From NCBI GenBank assembly GCA_001543005.1, contig LFLB01000022.1, positions 124,001 through 188,000 of the forward strand: DNA of 64,000 nt, read 5' to 3'. The notes under the pieces are model-generated. The model was given only the letters and a program-made list of their open reading frames with translations, was not told the DNA's origin and made no database searches. Every line of letters begins with the position of its first letter. Position 1 is the first letter of the stretch. This document shows, in pieces, positions 36,652-46,409 of this stretch. The position numbers and the translations under genes are program-made. The DNA comes from Candidatus Spongiihabitans thiooxidans (GTDB taxonomy: Bacteria; Pseudomonadota; Gammaproteobacteria; Arenicellales; Poriferihabitantaceae).

Positions 36652-38760
36652 TTGAATAGAATACGATTATTACTGACCGTTTTATTACTGCAGGCCGCTG
36701 GCGCGTCTGGGGTTATTAGTTCCAGCACTGTTGGGCTTCCGCCAGCCGAGCAGGCATTCAGGTTCAGTCGCATTGGCGGCGAAACGCTGGCGGTCGTCTC
36801 CAGTGAACAACCGATTATCCCGGTGCAGTCAAGCGCTATCGACATGGGGAATTTTAGTACCGTGGACGACCTGCGCTGGTTGCTCGAGACCGGATTTCAA
36901 CAGCAGGATTTTCTGGATGTTGACCAAGCCTTTAAGTTGCGTATCCAAGCCATTCAGAAAAATAAAATCATGGCGGTGTTTGAGATTGCGGATGGATATT
37001 ACCTGTATCGGGATAAAATCACGTTCAGCAACGACGGAGAAAATCGCATTAACCGGGTTGCTTTGCCAGCGGGAACGGTTAAAGAAGATGAATACTTCGG
37101 TGAAGTCACTGTGTTCAATAGCGATTTTTCCTTTCCTGTCGAATTGAGCGTCCCTTATGATGGACCGGATGATGGACCGGATGATGACCTGAATAATCTG
37201 ATAATTCATGCTAACTACCAGGGCTGTGCAGAAGACGGAATATGTTATGCCCCGGTGAACAAATCATTCGATATTACCGGTCTCACCGTGATTCCTGTTG
37301 CTCAAGCCAGCCACCAAACAACATCCGGCCAAACAACATCAAGATTGAATGCGGAAATTTTCAAAGACCAGGCGGCTGCCATCGAAGCCGCCGAGTCAAC
37401 GTCCAGGGGCGGCGATCAATACACGGACCAATACACGGACATGGAAGTATCCTTCGTGGCTCGATTGCCGTTGCTATTGGGCGCATTGTTTGCCGGTATT
37501 CTGCTTACTTTCACGCCCTGTGTTTTACCGATGATACCCATTTTGTCCAGTATCATCGCCGGTCAAGGTAATAATTTGACCAAGACCAAGGGCGGAATAC
37601 TCGCCACAACCTATGTATTGGGTACCGTGGTGACTTATGCAGGAATGGGTGCCCTTGCGGGTGCTACCGGCGATCAACTGCAAGCTTATTTTCAGAATAT
37701 CTGGGCTATCGGCGTATTAAGCGCTTTATTTTTTATCATGGCATTGTCCATGTTCGGACTATTTGAAATCCGCATACCGGAATTTATTCAATCCAAAGTG
37801 CAGGCTAAAACCAGGAGCATGAGCGGTTCCATTCCCCTGGTGTTTTTATTGGGACTAGGCTCGGCTTTGGTTCTCGGTGCTTGTATTTCGCCGGTCTTGA
37901 TCTCTTTCCTCGGTATTGCGGTTACCACAGGCGACCCGCTACTCGGTGCCCAGCTAATGATGGTAATGGCCGTAGGTATGGGACTGCCTCTAATCGCTCT
38001 CGGATTTGGTGCCGGTCATTTTATACCCCGAGCCGGCAAGTGGATGGTAAAGATAAAGCAGGGGTTTGGCGTGATGCTTATTGCCGTAGCAATCTACCTG
38101 TTAGGCATCCTTCCCCAAGTGCCTGTTTTGCTATTGTGGGGTAGCTTCTTTATCATTCTCAGCATATTTTTGGGCGCTACCCAAAAAATCCCTGCCCAGG
38201 AAATTCATGAACGCGCATCAAACTGGCAGCGAATTGAAAAGGGCCTGGGTATCATACTTTTGGTATGGGGCATCTTTCTAATCGCTGGTGGACTTTTTGG
38301 CCAACGGGATATATTAAGACCTCTCCCGCTAAACTTGTTGTACTCAATTTCGGGTACTGCCAGATTTGCCGAACAAAGTACAAGTCAAAGCACCAACCAC
38401 CAATTTACCCGGGTGAGTAATAATGATGAGTTAGATCAGCAGCTGGTGCGCGCTCGCGCTCAAAACAAACTGGTGTTAATCGATTACTACGCTGATTGGT
38501 GTGTGGATTGCATACGTATGGAAAAAACCACATTTGCAAACCCTCAGGTAAAGGCGGTGTTAGATGAAAAGTTTATCACCGTGCAAATTGATGTGACCGA
38601 CCCACAAGATATCGACAATAGAGCATTAAAACAGCGCTTTGATGTTTTTGGGCCGCCTGCAACTTTGTTTATTGATCGTGATGGTACGCCATTAAAGCAG
38701 ATGAATTTCTACGGTTATATGGAAAGTGATGAGTTTTTGTCGCTGATAACCGAGTTGTAG
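36652..38760 (+). CDS. dsbD: Thiol:disulfide interchange protein DsbD
   Basis: A 702-residue three-domain reductant conduit. The signal peptide covers about residues 1-19. The N-terminal periplasmic domain has its cysteine pair in YQGCAEDGICYAPV near residues 189-202; the eight-helix membrane domain has FTPCVLPMIPIL and LGACISPVL; the C-terminal thioredoxin-like domain has YADWCVDCIRME near 618. Electrons pass from cytoplasmic thioredoxin to periplasmic DsbC- or DsbE-type proteins. Start codon is TTG. Two in-frame 12-base duplications encode DGPDDGPDD and QYTDQYTD. A TlpA-like thioredoxin follows, a plausible client. Confidence 0.95.
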   Translation: MNRIRLLLTVLLLQAAGASGVISSSTVGLPPAEQAFRFSRIGGETLAVVSSEQPIIPVQSSAIDMGNFSTVDDLRWLLETGFQQQDFLDVDQAFKLRIQAIQKNKIMAVFEIADGYYLYRDKITFSNDGENRINRVALPAGTVKEDEYFGEVTVFNSDFSFPVELSVPYDGPDDGPDDDLNNLIIHANYQGCAEDGICYAPVNKSFDITGLTVIPVAQASHQTTSGQTTSRLNAEIFKDQAAAIEAAESTSRGGDQYTDQYTDMEVSFVARLPLLLGALFAGILLTFTPCVLPMIPILSSIIAGQGNNLTKTKGGILATTYVLGTVVTYAGMGALAGATGDQLQAYFQNIWAIGVLSALFFIMALSMFGLFEIRIPEFIQSKVQAKTRSMSGSIPLVFLLGLGSALVLGACISPVLISFLGIAVTTGDPLLGAQLMMVMAVGMGLPLIALGFGAGHFIPRAGKWMVKIKQGFGVMLIAVAIYLLGILPQVPVLLLWGSFFIILSIFLGATQKIPAQEIHERASNWQRIEKGLGIILLVWGIFLIAGGLFGQRDILRPLPLNLLYSISGTARFAEQSTSQSTNHQFTRVSNNDELDQQLVRARAQNKLVLIDYYADWCVDCIRMEKTTFANPQVKAVLDEKFITVQIDVTDPQDIDNRALKQRFDVFGPPATLFIDRDGTPLKQMNFYGYMESDEFLSLITEL

Positions 38761-38789
38761 GGATCGAAATACGGTAAATTGAAATATCA

Positions 38790-39311
38790 ATGATGAAAAG
38801 ATCGAGATTAATTTTTCTGCTCGGCTTGGCCGGCATTCTGATAGGCAGCTATTTTGGCATGCAAAAATTCGTGTTGGAAAGGAGTTCCTCAGCGGCAACA
38901 ACTTTGCAGGCAATCGAATTACCTGACGTACACAAAAACCTTAGAAAAGGCAAAGAATGGCTAGGCAAGGTGGTGGTAGTCAATCATTGGGCCTCATGGT
39001 GTGCGCCATGCCGGGAAGAAATACCCATGCTAATCGACTACCAGCAACAAATGCAAGCCAAGGGCGTGCAGATAGTGGGAATAGCCCATGATTCACTAGA
39101 AGCGACCCGAATATTCGGCGATGAAATTGGCATTACCTACCCCTCTTTGTGGGTAATCGCTGGCCGAACCGAGTTGCTGGCAAGCCACGGAAATAGGTTG
39201 GGCGCACTACCCTTTACCGTTATTTTTGATCGCAACGGAAAACTGGCTGGAACGAAACTCGGCATAATTTCCGCCCAGGAACTAAACGCCCTGGTTAATC
39301 CTTTACTCTAA
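38790..39311 (+). CDS. TlpA/ResA-like periplasmic thiol-disulfide oxidoreductase
   Basis: A 173-residue membrane-anchored thioredoxin-fold protein. An uncleaved N-terminal helix spans about residues 5-23, and the redox motif is NHWASWCAPCREEIPML near residues 65-81. The cis-proline region is GALPFTVIFDRNGKL. Such proteins reduce specific periplasmic cysteines, for example in cytochrome c or oxidase assembly; no client gene is adjacent. It begins 30 bases after dsbD, which probably supplies its electrons. Confidence 0.88.
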   Translation: MMKRSRLIFLLGLAGILIGSYFGMQKFVLERSSSAATTLQAIELPDVHKNLRKGKEWLGKVVVVNHWASWCAPCREEIPMLIDYQQQMQAKGVQIVGIAHDSLEATRIFGDEIGITYPSLWVIAGRTELLASHGNRLGALPFTVIFDRNGKLAGTKLGIISAQELNALVNPLL

Positions 39312-39574
39312 AAACCGTAGAGAAAAGCCACGCTTCTCAAATATTACCAAGCCGCACTTCGGACTAATATTTTATACCTCGCTACATGAATATTTTTAAG
39401 GAACGGGCACGAGCCTGAATTAAAATACATTAGCTTATTAAACCTATACTTGATGCCACGTTCAAAGAATAACTAAACGAGGTGAAGGATTCGAGTACCG
39501 AGCCTTTTCTTTATTAAACACTTTATTTAAACAAACACTCGCGCCCGAACAAAATTAAATATCTAAACGAGCCG

Positions 39575-40018
39575 TTATTGATTCACCCCACTACTCACCC
39601 AGCGTTGTTCGGATTCGAGAGTTTCCTTTTTCCAAAATGTTGCGCTTGATTTCAAGTATTCCATTATTTGTCGACAGCCATCAAATGCGGCAGCCCGGTG
39701 AGCGGACCACACTGCCACCAAAACGATAGGCTCGTTAGGATTGATGTCGCCCACTCGGTGCACAATAATCAAATCGAGGAGTTGGTATTGCGACAACGCT
39801 TGCTCGGCTATTTTGGATAACTGGTGTTCGGTCATGCCCGGATAATGCGTCAGTCGCATCCGTTTTACCTTATCGCCCTGGTTAAAATCCCGCAGAGTAC
39901 CTACGAATGTCGCACAAGCACCATAGCTGCCAGGAACCAATCCGCAGTTTTCCTGATAACGACTGATCTCTTGCCACGGATCAAATGCCTGATTTCGTAT
40001 TTCGATTAACATGCTCAA
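39575..40018 (-). CDS. moaE: Molybdopterin synthase catalytic subunit MoaE
   Basis: A 147-residue protein with family blocks GACATFVGTLRDFNQGD, MRLTHYPGMTEHQL, IVHRVGDINPNEPIVLVAVW and the catalytic lysines in EYLKSSATFWKKE. MoaE inserts two sulfurs, delivered on the MoaD C-terminus, into cyclic pyranopterin monophosphate to form molybdopterin. Its start overlaps the moaD stop by four bases. The 263 bases between tlpA and moaE, which converge, contain no recognised element. Confidence 0.95.
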   Translation of the reverse strand: MSMLIEIRNQAFDPWQEISRYQENCGLVPGSYGACATFVGTLRDFNQGDKVKRMRLTHYPGMTEHQLSKIAEQALSQYQLLDLIIVHRVGDINPNEPIVLVAVWSAHRAAAFDGCRQIMEYLKSSATFWKKETLESEQRWVSSGVNQ

Positions 40019-40260
40019 CCGCCATTCACCGGCGGGAAGAACGCAACTTCATCACCGTCTTTCAGATGCTGTTTGAAATCAGCATATTCATGATTAAGCG
40101 CACAAAGCAGGTTTTCAGGCGGTGGACGGTCAGCAACCTCGCGCCAGACTTCCTCAATCGTCAACGGGGATTTATGCGCCACGGTTTTTCGATCAAGGGT
40201 TTTTTGATCAAAACCAAGCTCCTCGGCCAGGCTAGCGAAAAATCTTACCGTTATGCTCAT
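40015..40260 (-). CDS. moaD: Molybdopterin synthase sulfur carrier subunit MoaD
   Basis: An 81-residue ubiquitin-fold protein starting SITVRFFASLAEELGF and ending in the required VNGG. The terminal glycine is adenylated by MoeB and converted to a thiocarboxylate that supplies sulfur to MoaE. DEVAFFPPVNGG is the typical tail. Overlap with moaE indicates coupled translation. It is divergent from moaB, with an 82-base shared control region in which I see no clear operator. Confidence 0.95.
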   Translation of the reverse strand: MSITVRFFASLAEELGFDQKTLDRKTVAHKSPLTIEEVWREVADRPPPENLLCALNHEYADFKQHLKDGDEVAFFPPVNGG

Positions 40261-40342
40261 GATTTATGTTCGTGATCTGATTATATTCCTATACGCGCTT
40301 ATTTCAGATACTATAGCATTTTATTTCATTACTTAGCTTCTA

Positions 40343-40870
40343 ATGAACCGGTCCAGTCAACGCTCACTCATCCCGGTCAACATCGCAGTGCTGACCATTT
40401 CCGATACCCGAACGGAAAAAGACGACAAGTCAGGCGATACCCTTGTAAGAAAATTGATTGGAGCGGGTCATCGCCTGCAAGAAAAAACGATTGTCGCGGA
40501 TGACCTGTATCAAATTCGGGCGGTGGTATCCGCATGGATCGCCAATGCGGATGTTCAGGTTGTTATTACAACAGGTGGCACTGGAGTAAGTGGTCGGGAC
40601 GGCTCGCCTGAAGCCGTAGCACCGCTATTAGATAAAACGCTGGATGGGTTTGGTGAAATGTTCAGAGCACTATCCTACGAGGATATTGGCACATCAACAT
40701 TACAGTCCCGTACCCTGGCAGGGGTTGCCAACGGCACTTATATTTTTGTCCTTCCCGGCTCTCCCGGGGCGGTAAAGCTCGCCTGGGAAAAACTAATATC
40801 CCACCAACTGGACTATCGCACCCGACCGTGTAACCTGGCAGAGATGATGCCGCGATTGCTTGAGAAGTAA
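40343..40870 (+). CDS. moaB: Molybdenum cofactor biosynthesis protein MoaB/MogA family
   Basis: A 175-residue MoCF-domain protein with LTISDTRTEKDDKSGDTL (residues 16-33) and the nucleotide/pterin loop ITTGGTGVSGRDGSPEA near residue 77, followed by LPGSPGAVKLAWEKL. MogA-type members adenylylate molybdopterin before molybdate insertion; E. coli MoaB is a close homologue of uncertain role. Divergence from moaED places it in the cofactor pathway. Confidence 0.9.
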   Translation: MNRSSQRSLIPVNIAVLTISDTRTEKDDKSGDTLVRKLIGAGHRLQEKTIVADDLYQIRAVVSAWIANADVQVVITTGGTGVSGRDGSPEAVAPLLDKTLDGFGEMFRALSYEDIGTSTLQSRTLAGVANGTYIFVLPGSPGAVKLAWEKLISHQLDYRTRPCNLAEMMPRLLEK

Positions 40871-40969
40871 CATGCCCGGACGGTACTCCCGGTTTATCAT
40901 CCTGAAATGGCGAGTAGGGAGCCTCGTTCACTCCTCCTTCGGAATCTCTATAATTATTTACCTTCATGG

Positions 40970-40989
40970 TTATAGCCGACCGGCTATAA
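40970..40989. promoter_or_regulatory. Operator-like palindrome upstream of parC
   Basis: TTATAGCCG and CGGCTATAA form perfect nine-base arms with a two-base centre. The right arm ends in a TATAAT that could be a -10 element. It lies 68 bases before the parC start. No regulator is identified. Confidence 0.4.
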
Positions 40990-41027
40990 TGCCCCTGCTT
41001 CTATAATTTGTGAAATAAAACTGTCGC

Positions 41028-41051
41028 CCCGCAAGGGGATACTTAAAATAA
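41028..41051. repeat. Dispersed 24-base element in the parC leader
   Basis: CCCGCAAGGGGATAC plus TTAAAATAA, ending five bases before the parC ATG, identical over 24 bases to the copy inside the SDR gene (25506-25529, opposite strand). The CCCC-GCAA-GGGG hairpin just ahead of the start codon could affect translation. Confidence 0.85.
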
Positions 41052-41056
41052 CAATC

Positions 41057-43345
41057 ATGGCAAGAAAATCCACAACATCATCGAAAAAAGGCCGAATCGC
41101 CCATCGCAATCCACTCTCGCCGATCAAGCTCAATATCCTGCCCATGGCGGAATTTACGGAAAATGCATACCTGCATTATTCGATGTACGTCATTCTCGAC
41201 CGTGCCCTCCCCAGCGTTGCTGATGGCTTAAAACCGGTTCAACGGCGAATCATCTACGCCATGTCTGAGCTGGGTTTGCACGCGGCCGCAAAATATAAAA
41301 AATCTGCGCGCACTGTGGGTGATGTCCTGGGCAAATTTCATCCCCACGGTGACAGTGCCTGCTACGAAGCCATGGTTTTGATGGCCCAGTCATTCAGTTA
41401 CCGTTATCCCTTGATTGATGGTCAGGGCAATTGGGGTAGCCAGGATGATCCGAAATCCTTCGCTGCTATGCGTTACACAGAATCGCGGTTGACTCGCTAT
41501 GCCCGGATATTGCTTGAGGAACTGGGCCAGGGTACGACGAATTGGGCGCCGAATTTCGATGGCACTCTGGAAGAACCCAAAACCCTGCCCGCTCGTCTGC
41601 CTAATGTGCTGCTAAACGGCGCAACGGGCATTGCTGTGGGCATGTCCACGGATATTCCACCCCACAATATACGCGAGGTCGTGACCGCGTGCGTGCGGTT
41701 ACTGGATGACCCAAAGACCACTCTGGAGCAAATATGCGGCCATATTAAAGCACCGGATTTCCCCACAGAAGCTGAAATTATTTCTACTCCGGAAGAAATT
41801 TTTGAAATATATAAAACCGGTAATGGCACTCTGCGACAGCGCGCGGCGTGGCAAAAAGAGGGCACCGACATTATCATCACCGCCCTGCCCTACCAGGTTT
41901 CCGGATCGAAAATTCAAGAACAAATTGCTGCTCAAATGCTGGCCAAAAAATTACCTATGGTCACAGATTTAAGAGACGAATCGGATCATGAAAACCCGAC
42001 CCGTTTAGTCATAGAACCGAGATCCAATCGGGTTGATACCGATGCGTTAATGCAACATCTGTTTGCCACCACGGATTTAGAAAAAAGCTATCGGGTCAAT
42101 CTCAATATGATCGGAATTGACCGCCGCCCCAGGGTATTCGACCTGAGATCGCTACTAATCCAGTGGCTGGACTACCGCATCGGAACGGTTAAGCGGCGGC
42201 TCCAATTTCGATATGACAAGGTTGTCGACAGACTGCACATTCTTGATGGCTTACTGATTGCATTTTTGAACATTGATGAAATAATCCGTATCATTCGCAA
42301 TCAGGATCATCCCAGGCAAGCACTAATGACGCAGTTTATGCTTAGTGAAGTTCAGGCCGATGCGATTCTTGATTTGCGCTTGCGCCATTTGGCAAAGCTG
42401 GAAGAAATTAAAATTCAGACTGAACAAAATGAACTTGATAAAGAGCGCAAACATCTCGACTCTTTGCTCAAGTCCCGGGCAAAATTGAAACGCCTGGTGC
42501 GCGATGAACTGTTAGCGGACGCCGAAGAATATGGCGACAACCGACGTTCTCCAATCATCGAAAGGACTGCCGCAAAAGCACTGGATCATCATGCATTGGT
42601 TGCCGCAGAACCGATCACTGTTGTTCTTTCCACAAAGGGCTGGATTCGCGCCGCAAAAGGACACGAGGTTGAGGGGCCGAGCCTCAATTTCAAACCCGGT
42701 GACCAATTTCTATGTTCTGTCCAGGGTAAAACCAATGACATTTTGGTCTGCCTGGATTCAAATGGTCGGACTTATTCCATCGCCGCACACAGCCTGCCCT
42801 CGGTGCGTAGTTTTGGTGAACCCCTGAGCGGCAGTTGCAACCCGAAACCCGGCGCAACTTTCCGTGGCTTGATGATTGGCAATGCCGAAACCGAGTATCT
42901 GCTGGCTACCAATGCCGGCTATGGCTTTATTGCGCCATTGGGCGAATTAAATACCCGAAACAAGGCAGGCAAAGCGACCCTTAGAGTTGCCGATGGCACC
43001 AAAGTCCTGATACCCCAATCGGTTAACGATTTTGATGATGACTGGATTGCGGTAATCACCAATGTTGGTCGGCTGTTAATTTTTACGGTGGGCGAGTTAC
43101 CGCAATTATCAAAAGGCAAAGGCGTTAAACTAATCAATGTTCCAACCGCAAAGTTTAAAGCCAGGGAAGAATTTGTTGTGGACATCACCCTGTTTCAAGA
43201 AGGCAACAGTTTGCGGGTATACAGCGGTAAACGCTATCTGAACCTCAAATCCGTAGACTTTGACAATTATGTTGGGGCGCGCGCGCAACGCGGTAAATTT
43301 TTACCGCGCGGCTTCCGACAAGTACAATCCATTATTACCGTTTAG
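41057..43345 (+). CDS. parC: DNA topoisomerase IV subunit A
   Basis: A 762-residue type II topoisomerase A subunit. The winged-helix region has [17 protein letters not shown] and [17 protein letters not shown], so the serine and glutamate linked to quinolone resistance are in the wild-type state. The catalytic tyrosine is in [10 protein letters not shown] near residue 140. The C-terminal beta-pinwheel begins near residue 510 and ends with the [11 protein letters not shown] tail. With ParE, not encoded here, it decatenates daughter chromosomes. A dispersed repeat forms its leader. purC follows after 29 bases. Confidence 0.96.
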   Translation: MARKSTTSSKKGRIAHRNPLSPIKLNILPMAEFTENAYLHYSMYVILDRALPSVADGLKPVQRRIIYAMSELGLHAAAKYKKSARTVGDVLGKFHPHGDSACYEAMVLMAQSFSYRYPLIDGQGNWGSQDDPKSFAAMRYTESRLTRYARILLEELGQGTTNWAPNFDGTLEEPKTLPARLPNVLLNGATGIAVGMSTDIPPHNIREVVTACVRLLDDPKTTLEQICGHIKAPDFPTEAEIISTPEEIFEIYKTGNGTLRQRAAWQKEGTDIIITALPYQVSGSKIQEQIAAQMLAKKLPMVTDLRDESDHENPTRLVIEPRSNRVDTDALMQHLFATTDLEKSYRVNLNMIGIDRRPRVFDLRSLLIQWLDYRIGTVKRRLQFRYDKVVDRLHILDGLLIAFLNIDEIIRIIRNQDHPRQALMTQFMLSEVQADAILDLRLRHLAKLEEIKIQTEQNELDKERKHLDSLLKSRAKLKRLVRDELLADAEEYGDNRRSPIIERTAAKALDHHALVAAEPITVVLSTKGWIRAAKGHEVEGPSLNFKPGDQFLCSVQGKTNDILVCLDSNGRTYSIAAHSLPSVRSFGEPLSGSCNPKPGATFRGLMIGNAETEYLLATNAGYGFIAPLGELNTRNKAGKATLRVADGTKVLIPQSVNDFDDDWIAVITNVGRLLIFTVGELPQLSKGKGVKLINVPTAKFKAREEFVVDITLFQEGNSLRVYSGKRYLNLKSVDFDNYVGARAQRGKFLPRGFRQVQSIITV

Positions 43346-43374
43346 ACGCAAATCAAGACGAGCATCTTATATTT

Positions 43375-44259
43375 ATGAGCCAAGCATTATTCCAGTCTGA
43401 ACTCAGTCATTTAGAAATGACGCACAGAGGCAAAGTTCGAGATATCTATGCGGTTGGTACCCGCCATTTGCTGATTGTTGCCAGCGATCGACTTTCGGCA
43501 TTCGATGTCATCCTTCCCCAACCTATTCCGGGCAAAGGAGAAGTGCTGACCCGAGTTGCGAATTTCTGGTTTAACCGCACACGAAATCTATTGCCTAATC
43601 ATCTAAGCGACCGATGTTTGGCGGAAGTTGTGCCCGATCGTAGTCAGCGCGAGACCTTGGGAGCACGCGCCATTGTGGTTAAAAAGTTAACGCCTTTACC
43701 TGTTGAGGCAATTGTCAGAGGGTATTTAATCGGCTCGGGATGGAAAGAGTATCAGCGCACCGGTAGCGTATGCGCTATACCGTTGCCACAAAACTTGCAA
43801 CAGGCTGATAAATTACCGCAAGCAATTTTTACGCCTTCAACCAAAGCCGAAGTCGGGCATCACGATGAGAATATCAGTTATGCACAAACCATTGATCTAC
43901 TTGGTCAATCCATGGCTGATCAGGTAAGAAGCTTCAGTTTGAAAATTTATTCCGAAGCCGCCGCTTATGCTAAAGATCGGGGTATTATCATCGCCGATAC
44001 GAAATTTGAATTCGGCATCGATGAAAACAATACTTTGCATCTAATAGACGAGGTGTTGACCCCGGATTCGTCAAGATTCTGGCCTGCGGACCAATATCAA
44101 CCGGGCATCAGTCCACCGAGTTATGACAAACAATATGTACGGGATTATCTTGAGACCCTGGATTGGGATAAAACACCGCCCGGCCCCAATCTACCCGATG
44201 AAATAGTGCGCAAAACAGCAGAAAAATATGCTGAAGCAGAGCGAGTGTTAACCCAATAG
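43375..44259 (+). CDS. purC: Phosphoribosylaminoimidazole-succinocarboxamide synthase
   Basis: A 294-residue SAICAR synthetase of the longer, yeast-like form (short bacterial PurC is near 240). Diagnostic blocks are [20 protein letters not shown] near residue 17, [36 protein letters not shown] and [17 protein letters not shown] near residue 223. It joins aspartate to CAIR with ATP in purine synthesis. Placement downstream of parC suggests cotranscription. Confidence 0.96.
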   Translation: MSQALFQSELSHLEMTHRGKVRDIYAVGTRHLLIVASDRLSAFDVILPQPIPGKGEVLTRVANFWFNRTRNLLPNHLSDRCLAEVVPDRSQRETLGARAIVVKKLTPLPVEAIVRGYLIGSGWKEYQRTGSVCAIPLPQNLQQADKLPQAIFTPSTKAEVGHHDENISYAQTIDLLGQSMADQVRSFSLKIYSEAAAYAKDRGIIIADTKFEFGIDENNTLHLIDEVLTPDSSRFWPADQYQPGISPPSYDKQYVRDYLETLDWDKTPPGPNLPDEIVRKTAEKYAEAERVLTQ

Positions 44260-44305
44260 CCCCGGGGTTATTTGACAATCAGGCTCTCTGATCAAGCGGC
44301 AGCGA

Positions 44306-45178
44306 TTAACTGGAAGGCTTGTCGGTCTTCGACCAATTAAACAAGGACGAAAACCATCCTTTCTTTTGTTGCTTGGGTTTGTCGGATTTTGGGCTGTATT
44401 TATTGAAAAATTTAACCGTATCAGTGGTTTGATTCAGATACCCGCTTTGCGGAAAATTTAGCGCCAACACCCTGCGCGCATCGCCAGCTAAATCGTCGAA
44501 CCCCATATTTTTGTAGCCGAACATTAATAGCGCCAGTGCCTGTTCAACCGCCAGCGTAGTTGAATAGTTTTCGATTACCCCTTTTGCCCGATTCACCACG
44601 GCGACATACGCCTTTCGAGTATAGTAGTAATTAGCCACGGCAGTTTCATTTCTAGCCAAGGCTTCCAGCAAATATCCAGCTCGTATCCTGGCATCTGGTG
44701 CATATTGGCTGTCTGGAAATAAGGTATACAACTCCTTAAATGCAACCATGGCATTTCGGATAGCGGTTGCATCACGATCGCTTAAATCATCCCGGCCTGT
44801 GAGCGCACCGAATAGCGATTTGTTTTCACTAAAACTCGCCAGGCCTTTTAAGTAATACGCATAATCAACGGCTTTGTGGGTCGGATGTAATTTTATAAAT
44901 CGGTCTGCCGCTGCAATAGCAAGACCGCGTTGTTCGCTCCGATAGTAAATGTAGACAGTATCAAGCTGCGCCTGCTCGGCGTATACGCCGTAGGAATATT
45001 TCGCCTCCAATGTTCTAAGCGTTTCCAATGCAGACTGCCAATTCTTTTTAGACATCTGCTGTTTAGCGATCTCGTATAGCTGTTCCACAGATTCAGCCTC
45101 ATCTTCTTTTTCTTTTCTGAATACTGAACAGCCTGACGCCAGCACGCCTGCGATCAGTAGCACCATAATGCGATACAC
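44306..45178 (-). CDS. bamD: Outer-membrane assembly lipoprotein BamD
   Basis: A TPR lipoprotein of the BAM complex. The lipobox LASGC and a short leader MVLLIAGV precede a mature chain with ESVEQLYEIAKQQMSKKNWQ and later TPR helices; length fits BamD plus a basic C-terminal tail. The frame continues up to a GTG at 45322, but a remnant of a second bamD at 51536-51604 is alignable only from the ATG at 45166, so I place the start at the nearby GTG at 45178, which adds an arginine to the leader; the exact start is uncertain. BamD supports folding of porins such as those at 19-24 kb. It is divergent from rluD as in other gammaproteobacteria. Confidence 0.9.
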   Translation of the reverse strand: MYRIMVLLIAGVLASGCSVFRKEKEDEAESVEQLYEIAKQQMSKKNWQSALETLRTLEAKYSYGVYAEQAQLDTVYIYYRSEQRGLAIAAADRFIKLHPTHKAVDYAYYLKGLASFSENKSLFGALTGRDDLSDRDATAIRNAMVAFKELYTLFPDSQYAPDARIRAGYLLEALARNETAVANYYYTRKAYVAVVNRAKGVIENYSTTLAVEQALALLMFGYKNMGFDDLAGDARRVLALNFPQSGYLNQTTDTVKFFNKYSPKSDKPKQQKKGWFSSLFNWSKTDKPSS

Positions 45179-45232
45179 GATGTGTTTATTGGGAACGCGC
45201 GGGCCATCGTACTGAACGTGACCGCGACTCAA

Positions 45233-45459
45233 TATATTTAGCATGGTATTTAGCATGAAATTGTTGATATAGCGTAGAATAGAATTAATTATTGAGTGCC
45301 TGGACGGAAATATTCCAGGCACCTATAGTGCCATAATTTATTCACTGAATGTCAGATTCTGAATCATACCTTTTTCATAATATGCTTAGATATGGTGCGA
45401 GTCGATATGAAAATACATGTCTTAAATAAACTATCACTTGCGCCCCCTCCAAAAATACT
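45233..45459. repeat. bamD-rluD intergenic segment, native copy of a duplication
   Basis: The segment before the first rluD copy matches 52190-52409 base for base in long stretches (for example CCATAATTTATTCACT and TTTTTCATAATATGCTTAGA) with scattered changes. It also contains an inverted repeat TGCCTGGA/TCCAGGCA near 45297-45321 that has decayed in the other copy. Confidence 0.85.
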
Positions 45460-46216
45460 ATGAAGAAGGTGTATTTTTGTCTTCAAATTCCAGCGGAAAT
45501 GGAAGGTGTGCGGGTCGATAAAGCACTGGCCGAATTACTTTCAGAACATTCCCGAGGAACGATACAGCAATGGATAAAACAAGGATTGGTGTTGGTTGAC
45601 GGCGAGATTACAAAACAAAAACTGAAGCTCTGCGGCACCGAGATACTCGAATTTACGCTGCCGTCTCCACAGCCCAGCCAATCGCCTGCTCAGGATATTG
45701 ATATGGACATTGACCTGGACATCATTGAAGAAGATGACCATTTGATAGTAATCAATAAACCAGCCGGACTGGTGGTTCATCCCGGCGCCGGCAATCAGGA
45801 CCACACCCTGCTTAACGGGCTTTTGCACCATCATGCTGATGCTGCATTCCTGCCCCGAGCTGGCATTGTCCATCGCCTGGATAAAAATACCACGGGACTC
45901 ATGGTGGTCGCCAAAACCGAACAAGCAAGACAGCATCTCATCGAGCAACTCAGCAATCGGCAGATGCTTCGCCAGTACCTGGCTCTGGTCAATGGCGTTA
46001 TGATTTCCGGGGAAACCATCGACCAACCGATTGGGCGGCATCGGAAAACCTGATTCAATCATTACAGGGATTTCAACGCCCAGCGCTTCACGCACAAAAA
46101 TTGTCGCTTATTCATCCACACAGCGGCGAACAAAAAACATGGCGGCAAAACCCGCCGGAGGATATGCGAACGCTGATGAAATTACTGAAAGAAGATGCCG
46201 AAACCCATTGCGGGTA
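45460..46216 (+). pseudogene. rluD: Truncated first copy of rluD
   Basis: The first 190 codons match the intact copy at 52410, including the S4 domain and catalytic HRLDKNTTGLMVV. At 46036-46042 the sequence CGGCATC is followed directly by the 3' end of the gene. In the intact copy CGGCATC occurs at 52986 and again at 53200, so about 214 bases were lost between direct repeats, shifting the frame to a stop at 46053. The catalytic aspartate remains, but the C-terminal core is missing, so activity is unlikely. From 45487 to 46042 the DNA appears identical to the other copy, while the 3' remnant is visibly diverged. Confidence 0.9.
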
Positions 46217-46316
46217 GAACATGGAAGACATGCCACTTGCACCTGTTGCATTTTGAGGTTTGCTGGGAAACCTGTGGGTATCGCGTTTTCGACTCTGGAT
46301 TTTCTTCTTGTTCGTC

Positions 46317-46379
46317 GTTCCCGCGAAAGCGGGAATCCAGTTAAACAATATCCTTGTTCCCGCGAAGGCGGGAATCCAT
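46317..46379. repeat. Pair of REP-like palindromes
   Basis: Two copies of TTCCCGCGAAxGCGGGAATC, each a hairpin with CCCGC/GCGGG arms, lie 15 bases apart in the same orientation between the truncated rluD and the MFS gene. They could end convergent transcription. The rest of 46217-46409 shows no gene. Confidence 0.85.
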
Positions 46380-46409
46380 AAGCTGACCGAAACCTCACAT
46401 TTGGGTCTA

